Assembly (NCBI GenBank): GCA_016793115.1 | Contig: JAEUIN010000309.1 | Coordinates: 1-32,325, forward strand | Direction: 5' to 3' | Length of the DNA stretch: 32,325 bases | DNA from: Planctomycetaceae bacterium | GTDB taxonomy: Bacteria; Planctomycetota; Planctomycetia; Pirellulales; PNKZ01 | Shown here: positions 7,473 through 16,397 of the stretch, piece after piece | Layout of the letters: the number at the start of each line of letters is the position of its first letter | Position numbering within the stretch: position 1 is the first letter of the stretch | Notes under the pieces: model-generated | What the model was told of the DNA's origin: nothing | Databases searched by the model: none | What the model saw: only the letters and a program-made list of their open reading frames with translations | Program-made: the position numbers and the translations under genes

Positions 7473-8960
7473 CTAGAAGTCCATCTGGACTCGAATGTCG
7501 AACAAGTCGGTGTTTGCCAACACCGATGTCGCATTTGTCGAGAAGGCGTGAATGTAGTTCAGTTGGCACTTGGTATAGGGATTCAGATACCAATTCAGCC
7601 CGCCGGTCACGTCGGTCAGCGTGCCGCCGCGAACGTCTTGATCATTCAGATGTAGATATGACAGGCGGGCGGCGAGTTCCCACGCGCCGCTGCCGCGACA
7701 AATCCCGCGGTCTTCGCCGCGAACTCGGAAAAAGTTTTCAAACGGCTTAATGCGGTCGATCGCGCCTGCTTTGCGATCGTAGGGACGGTGCTCGCCGGTG
7801 AGGAAGTAGCCGACCTGCGCATAGGCTCCGTAGAAAAACACATTCGAAGCATTGAGACGATTCACGAAGTTGGCCATTCCTTCCGATTGCAACGACCAAG
7901 GGCCGTTGACCCACAAGAGTTCGCTGCCGAGCACGTTGTAGTGATCGACCGGCAGCGTGCCGGTCGCCACGAAGAACGGCACGCCGCGAATCGTCGTCGG
8001 CACCGGCTGCTGGCCAGGGTTCGGATCGGCGGCCGAGTTGTACTGTCCGACATACATTTCGGGAATCGTACGGAAATTGACGGCGTGATCATTCGGAGCG
8101 GAGAAATAGTGTCCTGCTCCCATATGCAAATAATAGCGGCCGTCGGATTGCTCATCATAATACGGCAGCAACGTGAAACGCTCCGCCGTCCCGATGCCGC
8201 CGGCCGTGGCGATGGAACCGCCGTACTGATCTTGGCCGGCCGCAAATGCACTGGCCGCCCAGGTCGCAGTCAAATCGTCGTTGCGGTCGTAGAAGCCCGC
8301 GCCCAGATGGCGGAACGGCGTGAACGGCTGAAACAGGACCGACCGTTCGACGAACGTCGTATAGCGAAAGCTGCTTACGACTTCCAAACTGAACGGTTGC
8401 TTCCATTGGCCGACGCGAAAGTTGCCGAGAACCGGCAGGTCGGTTTGCTCGACCCACAAATCCGTGAACGTCGGCTTGCCGAAAAACGCGAAGTCCATCT
8501 GCAAGAAATAGTTGTTTACTTCCGTGAGCGCACCCGACGCGGATAAACGCGCACGACGAAAGTCGGCGCCGTTCTTGATCCGACCGTAGCGGGCCAGGCT
8601 GTCATCGTCTTGCGAGATCCACCCGAAGTCGGCTTGGAAGACGCCGTTGATTTTGACTGTCGGATAAGTGGTGGTCTTTGACGAGGTCAAGAAGTCGTTG
8701 AACTTCTTTTCGAGCGCATCGAGGCGCACGCCGTCGGAGTCGAGTTCGGGAGCGGAAGTCGATGTGGCGGATACTTGCTCTATGGACGACGGTGAAAAGG
8801 CGTCGAACTTCGGATCGCTGAAGCCGGCCGTCGTCGAATCGATGAAACTCGGCCCCCGGACGCCCTCCGCGGTGAAAGGTGTCTCGGCGTTCTCTGCGCG
8901 TAATGTGCTGGAGCAGAGCAGCGGTAAAGCCGAAACGAGGCAGACAATGAGCCTGCGCAT
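7473..8960 (-). CDS. Porin, phosphate-selective porin O/P (Porin_O_P) family, paralogue 1
   Basis: This 495-residue outer-membrane barrel has a signal peptide ending near LRA-EN (about residue 22). A short periplasmic stretch with a helical segment (DALEKKFNDFLTSS, about residues 81-94) precedes the barrel. Typical Porin_O_P features are FRRARLSASGALTE, LPVLGNFRVGQWKQPFSLE and YAQVGYFLTGEHRPYDR, and the chain ends in RVQMDF, with the C-terminal Phe expected of a BAM substrate. Family members make trimeric anion or phosphate channels, but selectivity cannot be assigned here. It is transcribed divergently from its closest paralogue (9477-10895) across a 516-bp gap. Confidence 0.88.
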   Translation of the reverse strand: MRRLIVCLVSALPLLCSSTLRAENAETPFTAEGVRGPSFIDSTTAGFSDPKFDAFSPSSIEQVSATSTSAPELDSDGVRLDALEKKFNDFLTSSKTTTYPTVKINGVFQADFGWISQDDDSLARYGRIKNGADFRRARLSASGALTEVNNYFLQMDFAFFGKPTFTDLWVEQTDLPVLGNFRVGQWKQPFSLEVVSSFRYTTFVERSVLFQPFTPFRHLGAGFYDRNDDLTATWAASAFAAGQDQYGGSIATAGGIGTAERFTLLPYYDEQSDGRYYLHMGAGHYFSAPNDHAVNFRTIPEMYVGQYNSAADPNPGQQPVPTTIRGVPFFVATGTLPVDHYNVLGSELLWVNGPWSLQSEGMANFVNRLNASNVFFYGAYAQVGYFLTGEHRPYDRKAGAIDRIKPFENFFRVRGEDRGICRGSGAWELAARLSYLHLNDQDVRGGTLTDVTGGLNWYLNPYTKCQLNYIHAFSTNATSVLANTDLFDIRVQMDF

Positions 8961-9476
8961 AGGTACTATCCGAAAAGGCGTTTAAATCGGAGTAATCGCC
9001 ACCTTTCGTATCGACCGAATTTCTCCTGCCGTTACATCAACCGGCGCATTTGTAATATGTGGAAACCTCGCTTTTACCGATAAACCGAGAATCTGTATCG
9101 ATCGGGCGATCGGTAGGACCACTACGGCACAGACGAAAGTGGCTACGAACCCGTTCGTACGCGGCCGCCCCTTGAGGGTCTCCAACGACTTCAATTCACT
9201 CGTGTCGCGCGTCATGAAACGCGGGCATGTGGTTGCCGCCGCGACAATTCTTGCTGATTACATTACGGCAAGCTCTTATCCCGCAGGAAAAATCGCAGGT
9301 TCGCTTAATGTCTCGACATATAACGAGATAAGCCTGCACCGACGGCGCGATCCCTACGACGTTGCCGATTCCGGTCCTAATAAAGTTCGGCGATCCGGAC
9401 TCGACGAACCGATAACTTTCGCCGTGGCGAATCCGCACACCATGCAATCGGGGTCGGTTCGGCACGGCAATTCTCG
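8961..9476. other. Divergent intergenic region between porin paralogues
   Basis: This 516-bp stretch holds no gene I can support. It must carry promoters for both flanking porin genes, but I see no convincing -35/-10 pair. The only structure noted is a dyad, CGATCG-GG-CGATCG (9099-9112), which could bind a regulator. A 130-codon frame starting at 9139 runs into the second porin in another frame and looks spurious. The region looks less GC-rich than its flanks. Confidence 0.5.
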
Positions 9477-10895
9477 ATGTATGGGATCTCACGCTCGATG
9501 GCTCGGCGACGCGTCATTCATCAACGATTGATTCCCATGTTGCTGGGATTGCTGGCTTCGATTCCGTCCGCGACATTAGGTACCGATGTGACCTCGGAGC
9601 GGAGCGACACTATCCCGCCGCCGGCAGTCGTTGATGTGCCGCCCCCTCCTGCCGATGTCGAGCGACAACTTTCCGAATTGCGAGGCGAAATCGATGCGCT
9701 TCGATCGGAGCGTCAAGTAAGCACCGCAAATGTCGAGCCTGACGGGAGCGCCGACATTCCTTCGTTTCGGATCTCGCCGGAATTACAACTCGACAACTAT
9801 TTCTTTGGACAGAACTCCGCGAGCCGTGCCGCCGTCGGCGACATCCCGGACGGCGCGGCATTTCGTCGCGCGCGTGTCGCAGTGCTCGGCGACTACAAGA
9901 TCACGGAATATCGGCTGGAAGTCGACTTTGCGCAGCCCGGGCGACCGACGTTTCTTGATATTTGGGGAGCCGTCAACGAGTTGCCGGCGGTCGGCCAAAT
10001 CAAGATCGGCAATTTTTTTGAGCCGTTTGGGTTGGAGCGCTTGACGTCGAATCGCGTTGCGCCTTTTCTTGAGCGGAATCTGCCCGATCAACCGTTCGAT
10101 CCGCAGCGCAATCCCGGCGTCGCAGTTCAAAATACCCATTCCGACAACCACGGAGTTTGGACGCTCGGCGCGTTCCGCCCACGAATCGACACCTTCGGCG
10201 ACGGAGTCGCCGACACCGGCGACTGGGCGGTCGACGGCCGTTTCACTTGGCTCCCCTGGTACGATGAACCGAGCGACGGCCGTTATTACTTGCATCTCGG
10301 CACCGCCGCCAGCTATCGTCGCACGACCGACGACACCATCTCGTTTCGCGCCCAACCGGAAGCCCGCTTGGGGGCCGCGATACCGAATGTACCGTTCTTC
10401 ATCGACACAGGCGATATTGCCGCCGACTCCTATCGGTTGCACGAGGTCGAGTTCGCTTGCAGCCTCGGTTCGCTCTATCTGCAGGCGGAGTACTTTTGGA
10501 CGCCGGTCGATCAACTCATCGGTCCTTCTCTGCTGTTCACCGGCTGGTACGCACAAGCAGGATACTTCCTCACAGGAGAGCATCGCCCTTTCCGGCGCGA
10601 CACCGCCACGTTCGATCGAGTTCGTCCGTTTTCTGAATTCTTTCGCGTCCGCGGCGCTCGAGGCATCGCCCAGGGTCCTGGCGCCTGGGAGATCGCCGCC
10701 CGCATCTCGCAGGCCGATCTGACCGACGCGAATATTAGCGGCGGACGACTAACGGATCTTACTGTCGGGGTGAATTGGTACCTCACCCCCTACATGCGGA
10801 TTCAGAGCAACTACGTCCATGCCTTTCTCGACCCGGCAACCGCCTCTCGAACCGGCGCGGACATCGTCGGCATGCGCATGCAATACGATTTCTAG
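9477..10895 (+). CDS. Porin, Porin_O_P family, paralogue 2
   Basis: The 472-residue product resembles paralogue 1 along its length: FRRARVAVLGDYKITEYRLE, LPWYDEPSDGRYYLHLG, YAQAGYFLTGEHRPFRRD, LTVGVNWYLTPYMR and C-terminal MRMQYDF. The ATG at 9477 gives a 17-residue hydrophilic extension before the signal peptide. The in-frame ATG at 9498 (MARRRVIHQRLIPMLLGLLA) gives a normal signal peptide and has GGGA about 11 nt upstream, so it may be the true start. After a Pro-rich tract comes a short predicted coiled coil (VERQLSELRGEIDALRSERQ), probably a periplasmic segment before the barrel. Substrate is unknown. It sits in tandem with paralogue 3. Confidence 0.87.
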   Translation: MYGISRSMARRRVIHQRLIPMLLGLLASIPSATLGTDVTSERSDTIPPPAVVDVPPPPADVERQLSELRGEIDALRSERQVSTANVEPDGSADIPSFRISPELQLDNYFFGQNSASRAAVGDIPDGAAFRRARVAVLGDYKITEYRLEVDFAQPGRPTFLDIWGAVNELPAVGQIKIGNFFEPFGLERLTSNRVAPFLERNLPDQPFDPQRNPGVAVQNTHSDNHGVWTLGAFRPRIDTFGDGVADTGDWAVDGRFTWLPWYDEPSDGRYYLHLGTAASYRRTTDDTISFRAQPEARLGAAIPNVPFFIDTGDIAADSYRLHEVEFACSLGSLYLQAEYFWTPVDQLIGPSLLFTGWYAQAGYFLTGEHRPFRRDTATFDRVRPFSEFFRVRGARGIAQGPGAWEIAARISQADLTDANISGGRLTDLTVGVNWYLTPYMRIQSNYVHAFLDPATASRTGADIVGMRMQYDF

Positions 10896-10997
10896 TCAAC
10901 GCCGTTAAAGCCGGCACCATCGTCTCCGTCGTCAAATTCGAAAAAATCTGCACAATTCACAACACCCGAACGCACCACCGCCCCGATAAGGATTGAT

Positions 10998-11037
10998 AAG
11001 GCGGAATTATCGTTTCAACCGATACTCATTCCGCCTT
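10998..11037 (+). terminator. Hairpin between porin paralogues 2 and 3
   Basis: AAGGCGGAAT (10998-11007) and ATTCCGCCTT (11028-11037) are perfect inverted repeats, and the loop contains a smaller ATCG/CGAT dyad. It lies about 100 bp past the paralogue 2 stop. No T-tract follows, so it is a weak candidate intrinsic terminator or an RNA stability/regulatory hairpin ahead of paralogue 3. Confidence 0.4.
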
Positions 11038-11110
11038 GCGTAGTTGAGCCCGTTACTTCACGGCCAAACTTCGCCTAACGTTTAGGATTGAGTAACCGCC
11101 GGGGGGTGGT

Positions 11111-12874
11111 GTGGTGACGGTCACGTCGTTTCGCTTTCATCGTAAGGGCCTTTGCGGATTAGCGTCGCTGCTCGTATGGAGCGCCGCGGCCGGCGAAGCT
11201 TCTTCACAACAATTCGTTCCCGTGGCGGCGCCGACGACCGTTTTGACGTCTGCCAGTGAGATCGTGCCGCTGCCGACGGTCGAGTCGCGGGAATCGGTCC
11301 GACTAGCGGCAAATTTTGAACCTACGGTGCAGCCCGCCGTCCCACCGGCGCCGAAGTTCGACTACTCTTCAGCCGCCCCGGCCGTGGCTCCCGAACCGCT
11401 CGAAGCCGAGACGTCGCTGTCGCGCGCCGAAGTTGAAAAGATCGTTGCCGACTATTTGGCCGAACGCGATGCCGAAGCCAAGGCGAAATCGGCCGCAGGC
11501 TACGAAGTCGGCTCCGATCCCGCACTCTCGGCCAAGTGGAACAACGGCCTCGAATTGCAATCGAAGAACAAGGACTTCAAAGTTCACGTCGGCGGGCGAA
11601 CTCAGTTCGACACCAGCTTTTTCAGCAACGATGAGGCTCTGGAACGGCCCGGCAGCCTCGGCGGCATCAACGGCGGCCTCTCCGGGGGCTCTCAACCGCT
11701 CACCGATTCCATGCAGTTTCGCCGCGCCCGTTTGCGCGTCGACGGCACGATGTATGAACAAATACAATTCGCTTTCGAATACGAATTCTTGAACGACGTG
11801 AGCGTCGCCGCACCCGGCACGAACGCTTTCGGACAAACGTCAAACGCGCTCGCGACCACGGCCCCGGCGGCGACCGATCTCTGGGTCAACTTCTCGGAGC
11901 TGCCGATTCTGGGCAATATCCGCGTCGGCAATCAGAAGAATCCGCTCGGTATGGAACATTTACAGAGCAGCCGTTTTCTTGATTTCATCGAGCGTTCGTT
12001 CAATCAAGACTTGTTCTACGGGCCTTTCAACAACGGGTTTTCGCCGGGAATTATGGCCTGGGACACCGTCTTGGACGAACGTGCGTCATATGCGGCCGGC
12101 GCCTTCGCGGCCAACATGGACAGCGGCACCAACATCTTCGGCTACGGCCTCGGCAACGAGTATGTCTATTCGTTCCGCGGCACGGTTCTTCCCTATTTCG
12201 ATACCGACGGCCGCTACATGGCTCATCTCGGCGCGACGTACGAATGGCGCGCCGCCGACGACGGACACGTACGCGTTCGTACGCGCGGCAATATCCGCAA
12301 CGGCCCTCCCGGCCCGTTCAACGCCGTGTACGCCGATACGACCTACCTCACGGCGACGAGCCAAGACTTGCTCAATTTCGAGGCCGCGACCGTGTGGGGC
12401 CCGTGGATGATCCAAAGCGAATATTGCTTCTCCAACATCTACGACGCGGTTCAAACCGTGAACGTCGCCGCGCCCGCCGTGCGCGGCACCGTGCTCACCC
12501 ACGGCGGCTATGTGGAAATGCTGTACTTCCTCACAGGCGAACACCGTGCCTATAGCAAAGAACGCGGCGCATTCGATCGGGTCGTCCCCTACGCCAATTC
12601 GTTCCGTGTGCTCGGTAATCGCGGCGGCATCTGTCAGGGCTGGGGAGCATGGCAAGTCGGTATTCGTTACGACCATGCGGACCTGAACAATTCCGGCGTC
12701 AACGGCGGCATTCTCGACGGCCTGACGCTCGGCCTGAACTGGTTTCTCAACCCGAACATGAAGGTTCAATGGAACTGGGACTATACGCACCGCTCCACGG
12801 TGACGACGGCGACCGGTTCGACGCCGTCGGGCGAAATCCTCGGTTTCGGTACCCGGCTCGCCGTAGACTTCTAG
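11111..12874 (+). CDS. Porin, Porin_O_P family, paralogue 3 (longest)
   Basis: This 587-residue porin starts at GTG 11111 or GTG 11114, behind a very G-rich Shine-Dalgarno-like run (11101-11109). A signal peptide is followed by about 80 residues of Pro/Ala/Val-rich periplasmic sequence, a short amphipathic helix (LSRAEVEKIVADYLAERDAE, about residues 103-122), then the barrel starting near FKVHVGGRTQFDTSFF. Family markers are MQFRRARLRVDGTMYEQ, LPILGNIRVGNQKNPLGMEH, EMLYFLTGEHRAYSKERG and LGLNWFLNPNMKVQ; it ends in TRLAVDF. It is more divergent than paralogues 1 and 2 are from each other and has extra loop sequence. It ends 30 bp from the convergent TPR gene. Confidence 0.88.
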   Translation: MVTVTSFRFHRKGLCGLASLLVWSAAAGEASSQQFVPVAAPTTVLTSASEIVPLPTVESRESVRLAANFEPTVQPAVPPAPKFDYSSAAPAVAPEPLEAETSLSRAEVEKIVADYLAERDAEAKAKSAAGYEVGSDPALSAKWNNGLELQSKNKDFKVHVGGRTQFDTSFFSNDEALERPGSLGGINGGLSGGSQPLTDSMQFRRARLRVDGTMYEQIQFAFEYEFLNDVSVAAPGTNAFGQTSNALATTAPAATDLWVNFSELPILGNIRVGNQKNPLGMEHLQSSRFLDFIERSFNQDLFYGPFNNGFSPGIMAWDTVLDERASYAAGAFAANMDSGTNIFGYGLGNEYVYSFRGTVLPYFDTDGRYMAHLGATYEWRAADDGHVRVRTRGNIRNGPPGPFNAVYADTTYLTATSQDLLNFEAATVWGPWMIQSEYCFSNIYDAVQTVNVAAPAVRGTVLTHGGYVEMLYFLTGEHRAYSKERGAFDRVVPYANSFRVLGNRGGICQGWGAWQVGIRYDHADLNNSGVNGGILDGLTLGLNWFLNPNMKVQWNWDYTHRSTVTTATGSTPSGEILGFGTRLAVDF

Positions 12875-12904
12875 CACAGAGCGCTCGGCGACAGTCGGCA
12901 AGAC

Positions 12905-13873
12905 CTACTTCTTCGGCGGTGGATCATAGCGATACGGTCGTTTCGACTTATAAAGTTTGACGCGATCTTTCATTCCTTCGAAATCATCTCCTTCGGTGAG
13001 TTCGGAAATCTCGATCGCCTTCTCTTGCATCGCGACGGCGTTATCGAAGTCGCCCGCCTCGGCATAGGCCGCGGCCAGCGTGTCGATTAGCGTGAATTGA
13101 GTCCAGTCGCTCAGTTCGCAGGCCTCAAGCGACAGTTTCACCGCTTTTGGCCCGTCGCGAACGGAATCGTCGCGCGACGTCGCCAACAACATCGCTAAAT
13201 CGTTTAGCGCATCGGCGAACTCCGAATCGAGCTTGAGCGCCGCATTCAGATCGGCGACCGCCTTTTTCGGCTGACCTTCGTCCGCATAGATTGCGGCCCG
13301 CATGAGCAGATACTCAGGATCACCCGGCTCGGCTTTCATCGCCGCCGTCATATCGGCCAACGCTCCGTCGACGTCGCCGAGCAAGTAGCGAGTCGAACTG
13401 CGGTCGCCGAACAGCGCCGCCGAGTTGCGGCCGAGCCGGACGGCGGCGTCGTAGTCGGCCAAGGTGCGTTTCAACACGCTCTCTTCCAACGGGTCTTCGT
13501 CGTCGACGACGCACATCGTGCGCATCTCATAAGCCCAGCCGTCTTTGGCGTCGGTCGCGATCCGTAGGTCGTAATATTGTTTTGCCGCGGCGACGTCCAT
13601 CACTTGCTCGATCGCGACGCGAAACTGCTCGCCGGTCGCCTCGGACGCGACGAGGTACGCTTCCCCTTCGACGCCGTTGACGAACAGCGGCAGCAAATCG
13701 AGCGAAGCCTCTTTTGTCTTGCGATCGACTTCCGGATCGACCATCACGAGTTGGCATCCCGCCTTCGGCAAGACGGCCTTGCCGATCAATCGCTGCGGAT
13801 CGTCGGCCGCTCGAGCCGTGCTCGAAGCAAGGCCTGCGGCGGCCAGAACGATTAAGACACCGAATCGCGTCAT
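12905..13873 (-). CDS. Secreted/periplasmic TPR-repeat protein
   Basis: The 322-residue product has a signal peptide (cleavage near ARA-AD, residue 22). A domain of about 90 residues is followed from about residue 135 by tetratricopeptide repeats: LADYDAAVRLGRNSAALFGD, LGDVDGALADMTAAMKAEPG, EGQPKKAVADLNAALKLDSE, and a last helical pair around AYAEAGDFDNAVAMQEKAIE. TPR domains are protein-interaction scaffolds and no catalytic residues are visible. GAGG lies 5 nt before the ATG at 13873. It converges with porin 3 and is divergent from argB; no operon partner exists on its strand nearby. Confidence 0.82.
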   Translation of the reverse strand: MTRFGVLIVLAAAGLASSTARAADDPQRLIGKAVLPKAGCQLVMVDPEVDRKTKEASLDLLPLFVNGVEGEAYLVASEATGEQFRVAIEQVMDVAAAKQYYDLRIATDAKDGWAYEMRTMCVVDDEDPLEESVLKRTLADYDAAVRLGRNSAALFGDRSSTRYLLGDVDGALADMTAAMKAEPGDPEYLLMRAAIYADEGQPKKAVADLNAALKLDSEFADALNDLAMLLATSRDDSVRDGPKAVKLSLEACELSDWTQFTLIDTLAAAYAEAGDFDNAVAMQEKAIEISELTEGDDFEGMKDRVKLYKSKRPYRYDPPPKK

Positions 13874-14225
13874 GATTGCCTCGCAGCGGGGAATCCTCTG
13901 ATGTATGGCAGGCTCAGTTTACCCGGATCTCCGCAGACATGGCGAGTTGCGGAACAACTGAAACACGGCCGTGACAGGACCGCTTGGCTTGATACTCACC
14001 AGCGTTTTGCAAGCATTTCGTAAATTCCTGCGGGACGCTTCCGATGGCGGACCGGCGGCGTTGACACCCCCCCGGCGCTGCGTAAAATAAGCCCTTTCCC
14101 CTGTCTTCGCCGGCGTCGACCGTGATGCCGCACGTCGGCAGGGTTTTTGGCGTTAAGGGTTTTGCGTTTTCCAGCTGCGTCCCTTCTCGGGACGGGCCCG
14201 CCGTTCGCTCCCGGAGAGTTCGCCG
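13874..14225. other. Intergenic region between TPR gene and argB
   Basis: This 352-bp divergent gap contains the argB promoter (annotated separately, 14061-14088) and a long argB leader of about 130 nt. I see no small ORF, tRNA or convincing ARG-box-like operator in it. A promoter for the TPR gene should lie near 13890-13930 but is not obvious. Confidence 0.5.
14061..14088 (+). promoter_or_regulatory. Sigma70-type promoter of the arg operon
   Basis: TTGACA (14061-14066) matches the -35 consensus fully, and TAAAAT (14083-14088) matches the -10 at 5 of 6 bases, with a 16-bp spacer. Transcription would begin near 14095, leaving a leader of about 130 nt before the argB start. It is the strongest promoter-like sequence I found in the window. 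Confidence 0.72.
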
Positions 14226-15107
14226 TTGAATACCGCCGTGCAAAAGGCCGACGTTTTGATCGAGGCCTGCGAGTGGATTCGCAAGTTCCGCGACAAGATC
14301 ACGGTCATTAAGCTCGGCGGCAGCGTCATGGAAGACGAGAACGCGCTGCGGCACCTGCTGCTCGATATTCTCTTCATGGAAACGGTCGGCATGCGCCCGG
14401 TCGTCGTCCACGGCGGCGGGGCCAATATCAGCCGCGAAATGGAAAAGGCCGGCCTCAAGCCGCACTTCGTCCAAGGTCGTCGCTATACCGATCCCGCTAC
14501 GCTCGAAATCGTCGAACGTGCGCTGGCTACCGAGACGAACGAAGGTCTCGCCAAAAAAATGGAAGAACTCGGCGGTCGCGCCGTGCCCCTGAACTTCCGT
14601 CGTAATATGAACGTGCTTTTCGGTCGAAAGCTGGCGTTGCCGGGCCCCGACGGCAAGCCGCTGGACCTCGGCTTCGTCGGCGAGGTGACAAATATCGACC
14701 GGTCGACGATCGAAAACTTTCTCGTCGGTCGCATTCTGCCGATCATTCCGTCGATGTGCGTCGACGAACTCGGCCAGAAGTACAACGTCAACGCCGATAC
14801 GGCGGCCACCGCGGTCGCCGTCGCTCTGGGAGCCGAGAAGCTGGTGTTCTTGAGCGACATCAACGGCGTTCGGCGCGACAAGAACGATCCCGACACCGTC
14901 ATTCGCTCGCTCACCGTGAGCGAAGCCCAGAAGCTGATCGACACCGGCGTCGTCGACGCCGGAATGATTCCTAAGCTGCAGGCCTGCATCGAGCCGATCG
15001 AAAAAGGCATTCGCAAGGTTCACATCATCGACGGTCGCGAACGCCACTCGCTGCTGCTCGAAATCTACACCAGCCGCGGCGTCGGCACGGAAATTTATCG
15101 CGGCTAG
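14226..15107 (+). CDS. argB: Acetylglutamate kinase
   Basis: ArgB phosphorylates N-acetyl-L-glutamate, the second step of arginine biosynthesis. The 293-residue product has the amino-acid kinase fold: KLGGSVMED (about residue 29), the substrate loop VVVHGGGANISREM, LPIIPSMCVDE, NVNADTAATAVAVALGAEKL, and the nucleotide-binding FLSDINGVRRD and GMIPKLQACIEPIEKG. The start is TTG 14226, supported by GGAGAG 9 nt upstream; no ATG nearby keeps the N-terminal helix. It is the first gene of a unit with argD, argF and probably rph. Key motifs are intact. The N-terminal helix before KLGG is of the kind found in arginine-sensitive hexameric forms, so feedback inhibition is possible but inferred. Confidence 0.96.
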   Translation: MNTAVQKADVLIEACEWIRKFRDKITVIKLGGSVMEDENALRHLLLDILFMETVGMRPVVVHGGGANISREMEKAGLKPHFVQGRRYTDPATLEIVERALATETNEGLAKKMEELGGRAVPLNFRRNMNVLFGRKLALPGPDGKPLDLGFVGEVTNIDRSTIENFLVGRILPIIPSMCVDELGQKYNVNADTAATAVAVALGAEKLVFLSDINGVRRDKNDPDTVIRSLTVSEAQKLIDTGVVDAGMIPKLQACIEPIEKGIRKVHIIDGRERHSLLLEIYTSRGVGTEIYRG

Positions 15108-15196
15108 TCGCCGGGTGCGAACCTCGTTGCTCGCGAAAGCGTCCGTATTTCTTCCGCGTTTTCGCTTAACTCCGAACCCCGAACCGTGAACTGTTT

Positions 15197-16393
15197 ATGA
15201 GCACCGCCCTGATGAGTTCCGCCGACGTCGTCGAGCTGTTCAAGCAATATGTCGTGCCGAACTACGGCCGCTATCCGGTTTGTCTCGTGCGCGGAGAAGG
15301 CTCCTACGTCTGGGACGCCGAGGGGAACCGCTACCTAGATCTCTTCCCCGGATGGGGCTGCAACTTGCTCGGCCATTGCCCCGAGCCGGTCGTGCGGGCC
15401 GTTCAGGAACAGGTGGCCACGCTGATCCATGTGCCCAACACTTGGTACACCGAAGCCCAAGGTCTCTGGGCCAAGGCGCTGAGTGATCGCAGCTTCGGCG
15501 GCCAAGCGTTCTTTTGCAACTCAGGTGCTGAAGCGAACGAGGCGGCCATCAAGCTCGCCCGTCTGCACGGCAAAGGCCGCTACAAAATCATCACGTTCGA
15601 AAACAGCTTCCATGGCCGCACGATGGGCTCCGTCAGTGCGACCGCTCAGCCGAAATATCACGAAGGTCTCGGCCCGATCCTAGCCGGATTTCAATATGCC
15701 CCGTTCGGCGATTTAGAGGCCGTCGCCAAGCTGATCGACTCCGAAACGATCGCCATCATGATCGAACCGGTGCAAGGCGAAGGGGGCATCAACATCCCGC
15801 CTCCGGGTTTTCTGCAGGGCCTACGCGACCTCTGCGACAAGCACAAACTGCTGCTCATTTTCGACGAAGTGCAAAGCGGCTGCGGGCGGACCGGCAATTG
15901 GTTCGCCTACCAGCATTTCGGCGTCACGCCGGACGTGATGACGCTTGCCAAGGCGGTCTGCGGCGGCGTCGCCGGCGGAGCGATGTTGACGACAAAGGAA
16001 ATTGCTCCGAGCCTGCGGCCGGGCATGCACGCCGCGACCTACGGCGGGAATCCGATCGCGGCCCGCGCCGGCATCGCCACGCTGGAAATGATCGAGAACG
16101 AAAACCTACTCTCCGCCGCGAAGAATCTTGGTGAAATCTTCCGACGCCGCTTCACGTCGTTGAAAGAAGAGTGCGACTTGGTGACCGACGTCCGCGTGAT
16201 GGGCGTGATGATCGGGTTGGAACTCTCGATCGAAGGTGCGGCGATCGTGAAAGCCTGTCTTGAACGCAAGCTTCTGATCAATTGCACGCACGGCACGGTG
16301 ATTCGGCTGCTGCCGGCCATGAATCTCGCGCCTGCGCAGGCCGAAGAAGCCTGCGACATTATCGCCGAAGTCATCAAGCAACATGCCCGGTAA
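15197..16393 (+). CDS. argD: Acetylornithine aminotransferase
   Basis: ArgD is the PLP-dependent transaminase making N-acetylornithine from N-acetylglutamate semialdehyde. The 398-residue class-III aminotransferase shows FFCNSGAEANEAAIKLAR (phosphate-binding), FENSFHGRTMGSVSATAQ, EPVQGEGGINIPPPGF, LIFDEVQSGCGRTGNWFAYQ and the Schiff-base Lys in MTLAKAVCGG near residue 255. An N-terminal alternative is ATG 15212. It follows argB after 89 bp and runs into argF. Some family members also act on succinyldiaminopimelate (DapC), but the arg gene context favours ArgD. Confidence 0.95.
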   Translation: MSTALMSSADVVELFKQYVVPNYGRYPVCLVRGEGSYVWDAEGNRYLDLFPGWGCNLLGHCPEPVVRAVQEQVATLIHVPNTWYTEAQGLWAKALSDRSFGGQAFFCNSGAEANEAAIKLARLHGKGRYKIITFENSFHGRTMGSVSATAQPKYHEGLGPILAGFQYAPFGDLEAVAKLIDSETIAIMIEPVQGEGGINIPPPGFLQGLRDLCDKHKLLLIFDEVQSGCGRTGNWFAYQHFGVTPDVMTLAKAVCGGVAGGAMLTTKEIAPSLRPGMHAATYGGNPIAARAGIATLEMIENENLLSAAKNLGEIFRRRFTSLKEECDLVTDVRVMGVMIGLELSIEGAAIVKACLERKLLINCTHGTVIRLLPAMNLAPAQAEEACDIIAEVIKQHAR

Positions 16394-16397
16394 CGCT

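Noticed and set aside
9139..9531. Plus-strand 130-codon frame between the divergent porins
   Set aside because: It overlaps the start of porin 2 in another frame, shows no domain, signal peptide or codon bias, and has no Shine-Dalgarno.
13914..15047. Long minus-strand open frame (377 codons) opposite argB
   Set aside because: It is antisense to a complete, motif-rich argB, and the translation is low-information sequence typical of mirror frames in GC-rich DNA. Similar mirror frames opposite rph, trmD/rpsP, sucC and sucD were rejected for the same reason.
15108..15196. Attenuator-like hairpin between argB and argD (GCGAAA ... TTTCGC)
   Set aside because: The arms are short and imperfect with no T-tract; not distinguishable from chance.
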